Assembly (NCBI GenBank): GCA_024811115.1
Contig: JAKOGH010001191.1
Location: 62,001 to 126,000 of the forward strand
Reading direction: 5' to 3'
Source: Terana coerulea
Lineage: Eukaryota; Basidiomycota; Agaricomycetes; Polyporales; Phanerochaetaceae
Length of the DNA stretch: 64,000 nt
Shown here piece by piece: positions 24,101-36,527 of this stretch; the first letter of the stretch is position 1, and each line of letters opens with the position of its first letter. Below the pieces are notes generated by a model. That model saw nothing but the letters and a program-made list of their open reading frames with translations. It did no database searches and was not told the DNA's origin. Both the position numbers and the translations under genes were made by a program.

Positions 24101-25014
24101 GGTACGGAGGAGCGGATGACGGATGAACGAACAGATGTGCATGGGGATGGATGGTGGTGCACGCCTGACAGCGACCCTGAGCGCTCGGCAAGATCCCCTT
24201 GTCGAGCTGTGGAAATTTCGAAAACTGATCCTTGTGATCCCGCTGCAGGCCGTGGCCAAATGCTTCTGAACCAGTCGATGGTTTCCAGCACATCAGCGAC
24301 CACAGTGACCCCGGTTTGTCTGACACTGGGTGGCAAAGGCAACCTCAGTTCCACTCCTGGGTTGTTAACGCCGATCAAGAACTGTGCGGGCACGGGCGGT
24401 CTGCTCACGTACCGTACACATTGTCTCGCACCGAAAAAGCCTCGTCATGGAGAATAATGCGCAAGAAACGTGGGCTGGTGTTGACACGGCGATTGAAGGC
24501 ATCAATTGGCCGCCTCGTGTGCGGAACGCTGTCGAGACAATTGAGGGATGTGTTGCCCTCAATTAATCAACGAGACCGGCCATGTCGATCCCAGTGATCC
24601 AATGTCGTTGCAACACTGCTTTACTTCGCAGCTTCTGCTGTGATCCCGCGAACACTTCGAGCAGGATCTGGTTGAGATGTGGCGGTAGCGTTGCGAGATG
24701 CAGTGCTTTCCAAATAAGGTAACTCCAATATTCCACGTCAACCATCAACCCCGCATTCAGGCTCTCTCCCCTACCCTCACCGCGCGACGACCTACGTGAC
24801 ACAATACGATTCAACACTAACCTTATTCTGTTTTCTACAGGCTGTGACTCTTCTGTGACTTCCTCACTATTATTTGACTATCTTTGCTGGAGTCTCCTGC
24901 GACCCAAACTTGGACGCTGCCGGCCCCGACACGTATAAAAGCCTGGACTGCGACACTCTCTGGCGGCAACCTGCACTGGTTTTTTCTCTACGTAGCTCTG
25001 GACCTGTTCTAGAC
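21198..25014. other. 3.8-kb stretch with no supported gene
   Basis: Divergent intergenic region between CWC15 and the MoCo-sulfurase-like gene, far longer than the others here. The reading frames are short, overlap on both strands and show no known domain. It contains three copies of the 8-mer GCGAAATG near 22402-22425. It may hold degenerate transposon sequence or a long non-coding RNA; neither can be shown from sequence alone. Confidence 0.5.
24934..24940 (+). promoter_or_regulatory. TATA box of the MoCo-sulfurase-like gene
   Basis: TATAAAA about 75 bases before the chosen ATG at 25015. Confidence 0.4.
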
Positions 25015-27090
25015 ATGGGCAACTCTCACTCCGCGACACCGCCAGTCCCCCTCGTACTTGACTCGAAACCTTTGTCTCGACCGGTCGTACGGAAACGTTC
25101 GACTGCGTTCTCTGCTCTGACCGCTAGGCTGTGCCTCGGACTCTGCATACGTCGATGAGCCTATCTTCAAGCGCACCAGCTCCGAAACCAGCTCTACCGA
25201 CGAGAAGCACAGCTTTGAGCAGCCACCGCCGCTCTACGCCTCTACAGCGGACTTCCATGAAGACGACGCCCAGGCACACCTCGCATACAAGGCCTTCCTC
25301 AAAGAGTACCCTCAGTACCAACTCACCTGGATGCTGGATGCCCTGAGAAGAAGCGACTTCGCGAGGCTGGATCGTTCGGGGAGACTTACGTCGACTACAT
25401 GGGCGGGTCTTTGTATCCGGAAAGCCTGATACGGGTGCATACCGGCTTCCTTCAAAGGAATGTCTTAGGCAATACGCATTCCGTGAACAACTCGTAAGCC
25501 GCAGGACCCTTGCCTCCTCGCCGTCTATCTCACGTTTCAAATCGTTCCCCTATCGCATTTTCATCACTATATGCAGCTCCCAAGTCTCCGCTCGGTATGC
25601 CGCGGAGGCCCGGCAGGCCGTGCTATCATTCTTCAGGGCACCACCAGGCTACACCGTCATCTTTTACCGCCAATGCCACAGGCGCCCTGAAGTTGGTCGG
25701 CGAGGCGTTTCCGTTCACGAAGGGCAGCTCGCTCGTGCTGAGCGCGGACTCGCACAACAGCGTGCACGGAATTCGACAGTTCGCGACGCAACGGAACGCG
25801 GAGGTTCATTACATTACGGCATGCCCGCAAGGAGGCGTGGATTCTCAAGAAGCGATGGTAACTGAGTTTCGCCGATATTTATGGAAACGAGGCTAACGAC
25901 CGTTTCGCAGAATATACTCGCCAGCCACGTCCAGCCTGATAATGGCACTGCACCATCCTTGCTGGCTCTGACAGCCCAATCAAATGTCACGAACACGAAG
26001 AATCCGCTCAACCTTATCACGCATGCCGCGTCGCTGGGTTACTCGACTCTCCTAGACGCCGCAGCGCTCGCTCCTACCTCGGTGATGTCACTTGCGGACT
26101 GCCCAGTGGACGCCATGGCTATCAGCTTTTACAAGATGTTTGGCTTTCCTACCGGAGTTGGCGCGCTGATTGCCAAGGAGTCGTTCCTTGCGCAGCTCGA
26201 GCGCCCCTGGTTTGCCGGAGGCACTGTCGACGTCGTACAGGCACCAGGCACTATACATACGTTGACAGAGCAGCCGCACGAGCGATTCGAGGTACGCTTT
26301 GATCCTTTCATTTTGGCACCCTAGATGGCTGGATGTATGCTCTTCTCCGACATCTTCACCCCATCAGCCCTTGCGCTGTTTCATTCATTCTTGGTCACTT
26401 CGGTCAGGGTCTGACTTGGTCTTCTTGCACAGGACGGTACTATAAACTACCTCAACCTTCCAGCGATTACCGACGGCCTCCGCTTCCTTTCCGCTTACCT
26501 CCCTTTCCTGCCACTCCGCCTCTCTACCCTGACGCACTATCTCGTGCATTCGCTCGCTGAGTTCCGACATGATACCTCGGGCGGGCCTGTTGCCCGAGTA
26601 CTGTCTCGCATACCCACTCGCAAAGTCAAATCGGTCGGCGAGCAGGCGGACACGGGATCCGTGGTTTCATTGATCTTCCTCGATGTGAGTGGCTTCCTCC
26701 AAGTTTCATCCTGCTTTAGCGTACTCACCTCCCACCCCGTGATCGCAGCCCAACGGCGCCATGCTCCCGCTCTCATTCATCGAGCACGCCGCGACCACGC
26801 AGAACATCTCGCTCCGCACCGGCTGCATGTGCAACCCCGGCGGCGCGGCGGCGCTGCTCGGCCTCCGGGACGACATGGCGCTTCTCTGCACCGGCGCGAC
26901 GAAGAAGATGTTCGAGGCGCACGTCGGGCACGAGCTCGGCGTCGTGCGGATCAGCCTCGGCCTCGCGAGCAACTTCCAGGACGTGTACCGCGTCCTGCGC
27001 TTCGTGGGCCTCCTCGCGAACGCGGCGTCGCGGCAGGGCATGTGGGAGGCGTGGACTGCGGGCCGGGCGGCTGGGGGCGATGCGCACTAG
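25015..27090 (+). CDS. Molybdenum-cofactor-sulfurase-like class V aminotransferase
   Basis: A PLP-dependent enzyme of the NifS/MOCOS fold. The lysine that would bind PLP is in ISFYKMFGFPTGVG, the preceding aspartate in STLLDAAALAPT, and a cysteine loop RTGCMCNPGGAA matches the sulfur-carrying cysteine of MoCo sulfurases. Exons after 25577 (25577-25857, 25911-26291, 26433-26684, 26749-27090) follow GT-AG introns. There is no C-terminal MOSC domain, so only the desulfurase half is present. The family takes sulfur from cysteine to sulfurate the cofactor of xanthine dehydrogenase or aldehyde oxidase; the substrate here is unproven. Frame breaks: near 25136 (start region), a G run at 25377-25380 (one G short) and a T run near 25664 (one T extra). 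ATG 25015 (MGNSHSATPP) is tentative. Confidence 0.75.
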
Positions 27091-28888
27091 GGTGGGCCCG
27101 CGGATTTCAGAATTCTGGGACTGGACACAGCTAGGGACCTTGGGAAGCTGCAAAAAGGATCTTGCTCGGCCGTCTTTCGTTGGCCGAGGCTGCATTTCTA
27201 CTATTCTGGTCAGACGTACATTTTCTCTGTATTTCTCTCGCATCTGTACACTTTTTGATCTGTCTCACCGGAATGTACTTGGCCCATATACTACGTAGCA
27301 CAGTCTCCTTCATCACTAATAATGTATTAGGACTTCTCGTCATGCTCACGGTGTGCGCTAGTGGTCCGAAGAAACGGTACTCAATTACAGTCGGAGATCT
27401 TGAGCTGCGGTTATCCGTCAAATTCATGCGCACGAAACACCGACAAGCACAATCCCACCACTCTGACAAGGCAGTGGGTTTGCTGCTTTGTCTCAGACTC
27501 GAAGAGCGCCTGTAGTGGAGATCGTGTCTCAGACCGCACTCGCGGTATAGGCGTGACGGCAGCATTTCCCACTGAATGAATACTGTAAAGTCCGCAGGTT
27601 CGGGAGAAGCGTCCGAGACCGTGCTACACTGCAGAAGCTTGCTGAAGAAGCATCGATAGAGAGGTGATGGCCTGCAGGTTATCAGAAGAGACTTAAAATA
27701 GGTTAATGGAATGCGCGGCTAGTTAGAGGTAACGTATGTTTAGATGCTGGAGTGGTGGGTACAGTGCAGTGCATGAGTGATACTAGCGAAGAAGGCACTC
27801 GTTTGCCAGAGCCCCAGGTAGCTTGGAATAACACACGGTGACAATAATTTCATCGGTTGAAATCCTATCACAGGAGAATATGAATAGCATAAAGTGGTAT
27901 TCTATGAGCGTTAATCCGTTTGGAGAAGGGTCATACATCATGGTCACTATAGCCAACTCGCAGGGATAAGTCGGAGACACAGAACCACGGTCATCATCAA
28001 CGCGAGAGGAATGAAGCTTGCCGCATCCTATAGGAAAGTTGCAAAATTACAATACCTCTGCATTGAGGCAGAACCACCTGTCTACGCTCCAGCAAGCGTG
28101 TGACTTCCCGACGAATGAGAGTGCTCCGGGCTGTATTGCTTGCTTTGGACAGCTTGATACCTACGTCCGTAAATCTTACAGTATCAATAAAAATATAGAG
28201 CAGAAAGCTAAACGCACTATTTCATTGAAAGTGCACGAGATCCGGTATAGTTACAGTCAGAGGTAACAAACAGGCCAGAAGCTGTCAAAGGGTAAGCGGG
28301 GAAGGGACCCTTATTGTATTTGACACTATGCAGTCATGATACCTAACGTTACGCTTGCTCCAAACGTCTAGCTTCGCAACTTGCAAATGCTACGGCATGC
28401 AATTCGGAATTCCGGATCCAGCTGACATGGCCTCATGTCTGCCAGCTCATCACCTGCCAATAAACGTTGTCCTGAGCGCTTCAGCTGCTGACAATTGGAG
28501 GTCCGGTACCCACTCGTTCATGAGTGCGAGAGAGAGTTACAGTGCAATTCTCTCACTGCGAGCGGCACCAATTGGCAAACAACGACGCATGGTGAAAGCG
28601 AGGACATTGTCAGACGACGGGCGACTGCACGCCCGAGCAAGCAGAGTTTGAACACGTGGTCCCACGTGGCTTCTGCGCCACAAAGCCCTCGGGGTACCTG
28701 GACACCAGATAGGCGCCAAAGTGGTACAATACACACGACCGAGCACTGGCCCTATTCGCCCACAGATGCACAGATTCATATCCACAATACATGCATAATT
28801 ATTGCCACACAAACAAGTATCAACCGAACGGAGAATCACTACAAGGGCCAGTGTGGTCAAGAAATCAAGGCGGATACACCACCAAACG
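27091..28888. other. Intergenic, convergent 3' ends
   Basis: About 1.8 kb between two convergent genes. No gene is supported; frames are short and lack domains. Confidence 0.45.
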
Positions 28889-30387
28889 CTAAGCATCAGC
28901 GACCTTCACGATGCTCTTCCCAACATGGTTTCCAGTCTGTACGTCCTTGATAGCGTGCCCAACGTACTCCAAGCCTTCCCTCGCATCCTCGAGATGCTTG
29001 AGCTTTCCTTCAGCGACCGCCTTCGGGATATACTCGTAGAAGGGTTGGATGTACTTGGGCATGAGCGAAAAGATGTTCACGCCGTCGACATGTAGCTCCT
29101 TGTGGACAATTTCCATAAGATTCTTGAATAGCGGAGGCGAAGTTGCGCTGTAAGACGAAACCATCCCGCATTCCTGAAGTGCACGCGATCAATACTCATA
29201 CGGCAAAGTTCTGATGACGCGGAGCATACTATGAACTGAGCCTTATGTGCGGCATATTTGAGGGCGACGTCAAGGAGTCTCTCCGCCAACGTTGTCCCAG
29301 TAGCTGGTATAGGTATTGAGTAGAGACAGCCGGTAGTCTATGACGTTCTTACATGTTCAATGGGCCCTCCTTGGCGAGCACGTCGGCCGTCGAGGTCGTC
29401 TTGTAGTTGAAAGCCACGTCTGCGCCAACGCTCTTGATGAAGTCTACCTTGTCCGCAGATCCGGCGGAGGCGATCACTTTCAACCCGTCAGCTTTGGCAA
29501 GCTGTATGACGAGCGACCCGACCGGACCTATAGAACGCAGTCAGGGTGGAAGCGACGCGAAAATATGCCAGACATGCTTACCGGAGCCTGCAGACACGAA
29601 CAACACGTCGCCGGATTCGGGCTTCGCGTACTCCTTCCAGCCAGCGTATGCGGTCAGTCCTGCAGGCGGCGACGATTAGTTGTCAAACGTGAATACTGGC
29701 CATTGAGACCGAGAAATGTGAGGTATTGACCTGGCATTCCGGCTATACTGAGGTATGCAGTTAGGGGAATGTTACTCCCATGGGGGATAACTTGAGCAGC
29801 GCTGAGATCGGTCAGAACCGAGTAGTGCTGGGCGGCTAAGTGAAGTAGACATATGCGTTAGTGGGTCCAGGCTCCAGAGGAACAACGGCCAGAGACTCAC
29901 GTAATTGAGACGAGACATAATCTCCCACTTTGAAGCGTTCGTTCTCCGAACGAAGCACGACGGCGATACCGATCGTGTTAATGCTGCATATGGACCTGTG
30001 AGCAACCCAAGTCTTAGGGCGCAAAAGCAAGCACTAGACTAACGGTTGGCCGAGCGTAAACGCCATCTGCGAAAATATCTGAGCACGCGAATGGCGAGAA
30101 GGCATTATGTGGGACCTACTGGGTCTTCTGTTTTATCCATCAAGGTACGCAGGTAAGGGTCGATGGACAACAACAGCGTCTTCACGAGGATTCCCCGTTC
30201 AAAGGGACAGTGTCCAAGTCTATAGTCTTGGATCCATCATAAACTGTAGTCTTTCCCGGTTCGGGATAACCTGGAAGGAAATGGACTCGTGAGGAAGAGA
30301 GGATGGAGGAGAGGACAGAGGAAACAATATATGCTCACCAGTGGGATACTCGTTGAAAAGAACGCGTCCATTCTTCACTGGGGCCAT
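28889..30387 (-). CDS. Zinc-independent MDR reductase (prostaglandin/leukotriene-reductase-like)
   Basis: Starts MAPVKNGRVLFNEYPT at 30387 and ends KSIVKVADA with TAG at 28889. The NAD(P)-binding turn is VSAGSGPVGSLVIQLAK, then KVIASAGSADKVDF and VGADVAFNYK. No catalytic zinc ligands are seen, as in the quinone-reductase/15-oxoprostaglandin-reductase branch of medium-chain dehydrogenases, which reduce the carbon-carbon double bond of enones with NADPH. Around nine short exons. A G run in exon 2 (30197-30200) is one base short, breaking LNGGILVKTL. Near 29276-29280 one base is extra in GGETLDVALKYA. Cytosolic by inference; the physiological substrate is unknown. Confidence 0.78.
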
Positions 30388-31046
30388 GTTGACAATCGCT
30401 TGCTCAAAGTGTAGGAGGTGATTCAGAGTCGATTAGGGGATGAGACCGAAATGCTGTATGAGCTCGATCTTATAAGTGAACGTTAGGCGCTTCTCTGGTA
30501 TCTCGTGAGCATGTTCACGCAGAACTCCTTTGACAATGCGCTGCCCTGACAAAGTTGATCGTACTTGCGAGGACGTGTTGTAGCAAGCAGCGACCGCGAC
30601 GCTTTGAGACATTGTTTGTAAGCGCAGCGGCAGGACGCACATGTCCACAGCAGCTTGCGGGGCTCCCGCGACGTGCTCGAGGCACAGCCGGCACCTGCCA
30701 AACTGCGAGAGGGAACATTTTCACCAGAATTTGAATTAGGCGGTACATTGACGACTTACTCTTTTACATAGGGAGCAGGCAAAGCTCCGCCAAGGTGAAA
30801 CGATCGAGACATGCGCAACTTATCTTGACGCAATCCACTTGACTTGTGGACATGACAGGCATGCCAAGAATGCGTACATTGCTATCTATTCGTTCGTATA
30901 GTATGCTCGAAGTATGCCGAGCAAGAGACTCGGCAATAAGATAACCCCTGTCGCACATAGCTTTGTTGAACTTTGCCTGCGATTACACCAATGACATGAA
31001 AATGATTGCTCACATAATGCCCCAACAGCGTAAATGATATTACGCC
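30388..31046. other. Unassigned stretch
   Basis: Short minus-strand frames lie between the reductase start and the USO1 stop. One, 30433-30648, is open with a cysteine-containing start but no known domain. I cannot support a gene. Confidence 0.35.
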
Positions 31047-34000
31047 TCACTCCTCATCCTCGTCCTCGTCATCTTCGTCCTCATCCTCTGAAACCTCCAT
31101 ACCGGCAGTCCGCATGAGCTCCTTGTCTCTTCGTCGCTTTCCGTTCAACTCATCTAAGAGCACAAGCAGGTCCTCCTGTTCCTTTTCCACTTCCTTTCTC
31201 TTCTCCTCGGATGCTTTAAGCTGCTCTTGCACGTCTGACAGCTCGGCTCGTATCTTGTCCGTCTAGATAAAAGATGTGAGTACTCCCATAGAACGCCCCC
31301 GACGTTGGCGTACCTCCACTGCTCCTGCTTGTGCTTCAGTAAGCTTGGTATGCAATGCCTCCAGCTCCTGGGCTTGTTTCTGAACCACTTCACGCAGCGA
31401 GGCAGCCAGTTGCGCAGCTTCGGCGTTGGGTCCTGCGCACAAATACGGTCACTTCGATGACACGGTAATCTCTACTGCATCGTAAACACTCACCTGCGGA
31501 GGGGGTGGCGCGTTGGGCTCGGTGGAGATGCCTCGCTGAATGGTGTCTGGAATGTGCTGTCAGATCATTTTGCCCAAGACAGCCGATGATGTCGTACGCA
31601 CAGTAATTTGACTTCCAGAAATCCACGAAAGCCCAGTCGAACCAAACCTCGGCCTCCTTCTCGCCCTCGCTATTAGCAATGCCCTGATTTGGGTATGGCA
31701 GAACGAAAGTGTCGGGACCGATAGCCTTGAACCGGTCGTCGTCTCGCAGATGTGTGATACGACCGACGAGCAGGTCAATGCCCAGGCGGGTCAAGATGGG
31801 GTAAATTGTCGACCTGCGAAGACGATGGTAATATCGTCAGTGTCAGTAGCGAATACAAGGCGAGGTGCTCACCGAGTAATCTCGCCAGGTTCCCTGTTGA
31901 ATTCATAGCACAACCCAAGCAGGAATGCACATAGGCCGGGAATGACTGGGTCGGATTCTGGCATTTGATTGATAGGCTCAACGAGCTGAACAAGGCGTTA
32001 GACTTCTGATGCTGCGACACAAAAAGAAACGCACCTACCATGCCAAGTGCGCCCGCCTCCAGGAAGTCACGAACGGACGGTGGATCCTCCCAAAGCCATT
32101 GGATAAAGAGGCACAGGTAGCCCACGATCAACCGGTCCCATTCTCTCGCCTCTCGTTCCGAGGTATCAGCTCGTCTCCGAGAAAGCAACGCCAGCGATAG
32201 GTGCTCGCTGAGGATTTGCAACAAGGTCTGCTGTTCATCCTCGTCCGGTACTTCATCCGCGACATGAGAAGACGGGGGCGCGCTGCCGTCAGCGGGAACG
32301 AAGAAATTGCCGGAATCCTGAGGGTTGGTCCCCGATGTTTGTGGCACAATACTGCGTGCAAGCGCTTTGGCACGAGTGGAAAAGCGGACGAGGTCGGTGA
32401 AAAGTAACGTGGATAGATGGGTCAGATGCGACAGCACCGGCGTCGAGTGGGGAGTGAGGAGGCGCTATCAATGCTTGCAGAAGAGGCGTGACAGGCGGAC
32501 GCTCCGTGGAACCTATACACAGATTTATAACTGTCTATAAGGTCATGAGCTGACATTGCACACCTTCCGGAGGAGCCATCGCTTGCACGATTGCTTCTCT
32601 GATATCGCCTTTCGAGACGAAGTTCTACTCCGACAAGATCAGGACGTAAACGCAATGAGCGTTTAGATTTTGGACTTACCTGGAAGACACCCAGAGCAGC
32701 TCCTCTAAGCTCCATGCTGTCTCGAGTCCTCTTCGCGCCTAGGGCCCCGTTGTACTCCCCATGCAGAACCAGGTCAACGAGGGCGTCGAGAGCGGAAGCA
32801 GGTTCAAGTCGATCCCATTCTTCGCCGTTGGTCTCCGGCACCGGTATGTACGGCGTAATAGACATTGAGGGTAGGGGAATGTTCAAGTTAACGGGCAGCA
32901 GCCGCAGAGTCTACCTCGAGGTATCGTGCTGTCAGGTATGCTTTCGAAACGTCAGAAAACATAAGTACCTGAGTCTTGATAGACGTCGGAGCATTGCTGG
33001 CAAGGCCAATCTCAACGAAGCAGCGGCAGAAAGTGAAGGTCTCTTCTGGCTGGTTCGTGTTGTGAGATCACACAATAAAGCCAAAGCATAGCACTCACGC
33101 TGCCGCCCTTCGATCCCACGAGGATGCCCATAATGCCAACAACTAGCGACGCGTTCGATCGCTTTTGAGGAGGGTCCCAAAACTGGAGGGAGAAGTTCTG
33201 TGGTGCTGGTTCGTGCGGCGGAAGCGAGGGAGGAAACAAAGAAGAGATGGCAAGACAGGTGGTAGAGCAGTTTCGCGGAAGTAGCTCTGAAAGACATTTG
33301 AGAAAAACGGTAGTACGGTACATGATGAAGAGCTACCTGATTCGAGGTATTGTACCTCAGTAGCGTATCTACACATGCCAGAGCGTCATGTACAGCTATA
33401 CCGCCTTCTGTGCCCCCTTCTTGGGAAATGATATTGAACAGCTTCTCAAATGCGCCCTCAAAGGCCAAGATCTTCTGTATGTCAGGACTCTGAGACAGAA
33501 GCAGCCTCAGCATAGTTAGAGCCTCTGTGCGTCGTGAGTACAAAACATACCAATAGTAGCATCAATCCGTACCTGTGCGGATTATCTCTCGCTTCTCTTC
33601 CAATGCACCAATGACGGTTGTAGGACCAACGGGTGCCTTCAGGAAGTACGCCTGAACAACCTGTCTGCGGTTCTGTAAGAGGGTGACGAGATATTGCAGT
33701 ACGGCCAGTCTAAGGTAGAAAGACTGGTCCCCAAGCAGAGAAAAGAGTTTATTCGTCGTGGTTTCATTTGCTAGCACCTTGTCCGTGTGCTTGAAACTCA
33801 GTTCCTTCACGGCAGCAGCTGCGTCTTCGTGCACTTCACAGAGTAGATTGAGGGTCTCCAAAACCGCCTTGCCAGTATCCGCGTCGACTTCCGCATCGTT
33901 CTGCAGCACCTCCAAGAGTCCGGGAAGTGCGCGCTCGCCAATGTCAACCCTCCAGTCCCGAGCCAGTCCCTTCAGAGACAGAACCGCGGCGCGTCGGTCG

Positions 34001-34116
34001 GAAAGTAACGTCGCAGGTCCAAGACGGTCGGTGAGCTTTGCGATTGTGTCCGCCGCCGACTGAGGGGCACCAGTTGGACCTCGTAATGCGATATATGTCT
34101 GATTGAAGAATTCCAT
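31047..34116 (-). CDS. USO1: Vesicle-tethering factor USO1/p115
   Basis: The N-terminal armadillo-like head starts MEFFNQTYIALRGPTG at 34116 and continues with KLTDRLGPATLLSDRRAAVL, AVLQYLVTLLQNRR, SYFRETALPPVLPS and VVGIMGILVGSKGG. Next come the second head repeat (FDWAFVDFWKSNY), a short coiled coil (EEKRKEVEKEQEDLLVLLDE) and a very acidic C-terminus. Twelve exons can be threaded. Uso1/p115 tethers COPII and COPI vesicles at the cis-Golgi through Rab1/Ypt1 and SNAREs; the acidic tail is where the family binds giantin/GM130-like partners. The coiled coil is much shorter than in yeast Uso1. The exon 33286-33099 is 188 bases where 189 are needed, with a short T run in ...SLLLFPP. The exon 32512-32039 is also out of frame near 32395. 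Confidence 0.88.
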
Positions 34117-34433
34117 GGGTGGTGAGGATAGTGGTGGCAGGCGAGCACAGTCGAGGCAGACGTGGAAACACGCCGCCCATGATTCTCCCACGTGGCGGGA
34201 CGTGATGCGCCTTACTACCGTTTCTGGCATCTCCCGCCCGCCCTCCGCGCGGAAGCACTGTAGACATGGGACGATACGATAGCATACCATTCGCTTTATT
34301 TCAACAGAGATTATCATAAGCATAAAATTTCTCGGTACTACCCTCTAGAGTGAAGCTAGGATTCGCGTGCCAGACGGCAGCAGGTACTTATATCATACCA
34401 CGCAGTGCTTTGTATCCATTCTACAGCCGGATC

Positions 34434-36031
34434 TCAACTTAAATGCTCATCTACATAGCGCACATTCAGCTTCAAAACACACTGATACATCGCAAAATGC
34501 ATACCTCTCATGGAAACCCATTCCGGCTCATCCCCTCGGAATATTTGGAGCAAATTCGTCTCATCCAATCTCGGGAACATCTGCGACTCGATTATCTTCA
34601 CAATGTCCTCGCCAAATATCACGTCCACAGTAGGTGCAATGATTACAACGTCAACAGGGGTTCCGCTTCAGCAAGCTGAAAAAGCATCTTCGCACAACAG
34701 TAATTTGGTTTGCATGTTCCATGGCCATGTGAGCTCGCGCAAGGTCGTGCTGAGATTGCCTGGACCGAGCTGGAGGATGCATCGCTCTAACTGGGAGCAT
34801 GCCTTGCCAGTTCCAGAAGCGAGTATGGCGGGAGTATGCGTCCAAGGAGGATCGGCATGGCTTAAAATTCCATGCTCGACGTGCCATCGAATGGTCAGGG
34901 TGCGTAAAGTGGTGCAGTGAGCCAGGTTTACAGGCGTGAACGGAGCTGCCCAGATGAAGTAAGGGGATGTAAGCCTGCAGGCCATCACGCAGGTTAAGAC
35001 TGAAATCACTCACCTCTTGGTGAACAATACTCTGGGAAAGAGAGCTTTAAATGTGCCAAGTTGGGGCCAACCGTGTCGATCAACTTCTGCAGCTCAAGAG
35101 CTGCACGGAGGCTAAGTGACGTGATACCAGTGTCCAAATATCTCAGAGTATTCGTGGAGGGCGAAGCCTTGAGGACGGAGTAGATGCCGAGGGAAACTTG
35201 GTCGTACCACGGAGAGGTAGACAAGGTAGTGACCTGGAGGCTATTCTGTGTGTCGTGACGCTCGTGACAAGCGCACTCAGAATGTCCGCTGATCGCGCCT
35301 TCAATACTAAGGACGCTTATTACGCCAAAGTACTGTAGGAGATCACATAGGTGATGCATGTCGCGTTGGCCGACGGCAACTTCAACGCGCAGTTTGTGTA
35401 GGTCATGGATCCTCCGTACCCTCCTATGGCCTTCGCCTTCCGACCTTATGTTCACCGCCTTCAGGTAAAGCTCCTGCAGTTGTGGAACTGTGGCGATGAC
35501 GTCCACAAGTGTCCCAGCGTTGGTCTGGTGAGTGTAGCGTGTGAACGAGGTAGTCACCGTGGAAGGTGAGATGATCGGGTCATGACCAACTTCAATGGAG
35601 GAGTAGCCAGGCATGGCCTCAAGCCTAAGGCGTTTGACCATGTAGCCTATCGCCGGGTTGTCACTAAGAAAAGCGTGCAGCTGCTGCAAGTTCTGCCAAC
35701 GGTAAAGAATTCCCCAGGGTTTGCTGTCCCAGTAATCCCACTGCTCCGAGCGCGAGAGAAACTGCCGCCCAATGGCGATGCCGCTATGATCGTGTACTCC
35801 CAGAACGCTGCGATATGTGTAAGAAAGATCTCGGAAAAGGTGGGGCAGCGTGCTCTCTCTCCAGGAGCGGCAGACCGATCCACAAGCGAGTAAATCTCCT
35901 TTGCATCTCCGCTCCCAGTTTCTGGGTCTTAAAGATGCGAAGATGATATCTAAGAGCTCCGGAGGAAGGTAGTGAGACGAATCTCTCGGCGGAGTGAATG
36001 GGGTGTTCGCATGTCTCTGAGTCTGCTCCAT
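34434..36031 (-). CDS. F-box/leucine-rich protein with an internal TGA
   Basis: The frame is open upstream, but the first ATG is 36031 (MEQTQRHANTPF). The F-box is YLPPELLDIIFASL with the downstream CGSVCRSWREST. Leucine-rich repeats follow (LQELYLKAVN, LRYLDTGITSLSLR). Exon 1 ends at 35014 (GTGAGT) and exon 2 begins APFTPVNLAHCTTLR. A TGA at 34668-34670 interrupts the frame. The same frame continues past it with TPVDVVIIAPTVDVIF and FRGDEPEW, matching the C terminus of the paralogue at 53.7-55.3 kb (ALVVGPVG..., FSGEEDEW). So the stop is either a nonsense mutation, a misread base or a hidden intron. Role presumed SCF adaptor. Confidence 0.65.
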
Positions 36032-36195
36032 CACCGGCCGCGACACAAGCCACCAGCAAGAGGTTTAGCTTTGGTACTTAATACCATACAAGTCAAAGCT
36101 TACCACATCGTATAGTATTGCCACAGAAAAGCCAGGCGATATAGACACACGAAGCTGAATGCAAGGGCTGGTTGATGGTCGCTACCAAGCCGCTT

Positions 36196-36231
36196 CGAGT
36201 TTACCACGAGTTTACCACGAGTTTACCACGA
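36196..36231 (+). repeat. Three-copy 11-bp tandem repeat
   Basis: CGAGTTTACCA repeated three times head to tail plus a partial fourth. It lies in the promoter interval of the F-box gene at 34.4-36.0 kb. Confidence 0.85.
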
Positions 36232-36527
36232 CCTGCGCGTGCTCCTCGGACTTTCCCGCGCGCCCCACGAAGACTCCGCTCCGACTCCGAATGAGGGGTG
36301 ACACAAAGCTCGAGAATGTAATTGCCGCAGCCACAAAGAAATTAATTACATCTCTATTAAAAGGTTCTACCAAGGGTATTACCGAGTAAAGGCGCATACT
36401 AAGGTGTACCGTGAGGTATTCGTGAAAGGCATAAGCAACATCAGTCGTGAGAAGTCGTGAAGGAGGAGAAATGCGACCGTCAAACAGACCCTGTATTCGC
36501 AACTTGAGTGGCGACCTCATCCATCGT

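Noticed and set aside
26773..27243. Antisense frame over the MoCo-sulfurase-like gene
   Set aside because: Arg/Ala-rich shadow of a strongly biased exon; the sense frame holds the conserved cysteine loop.
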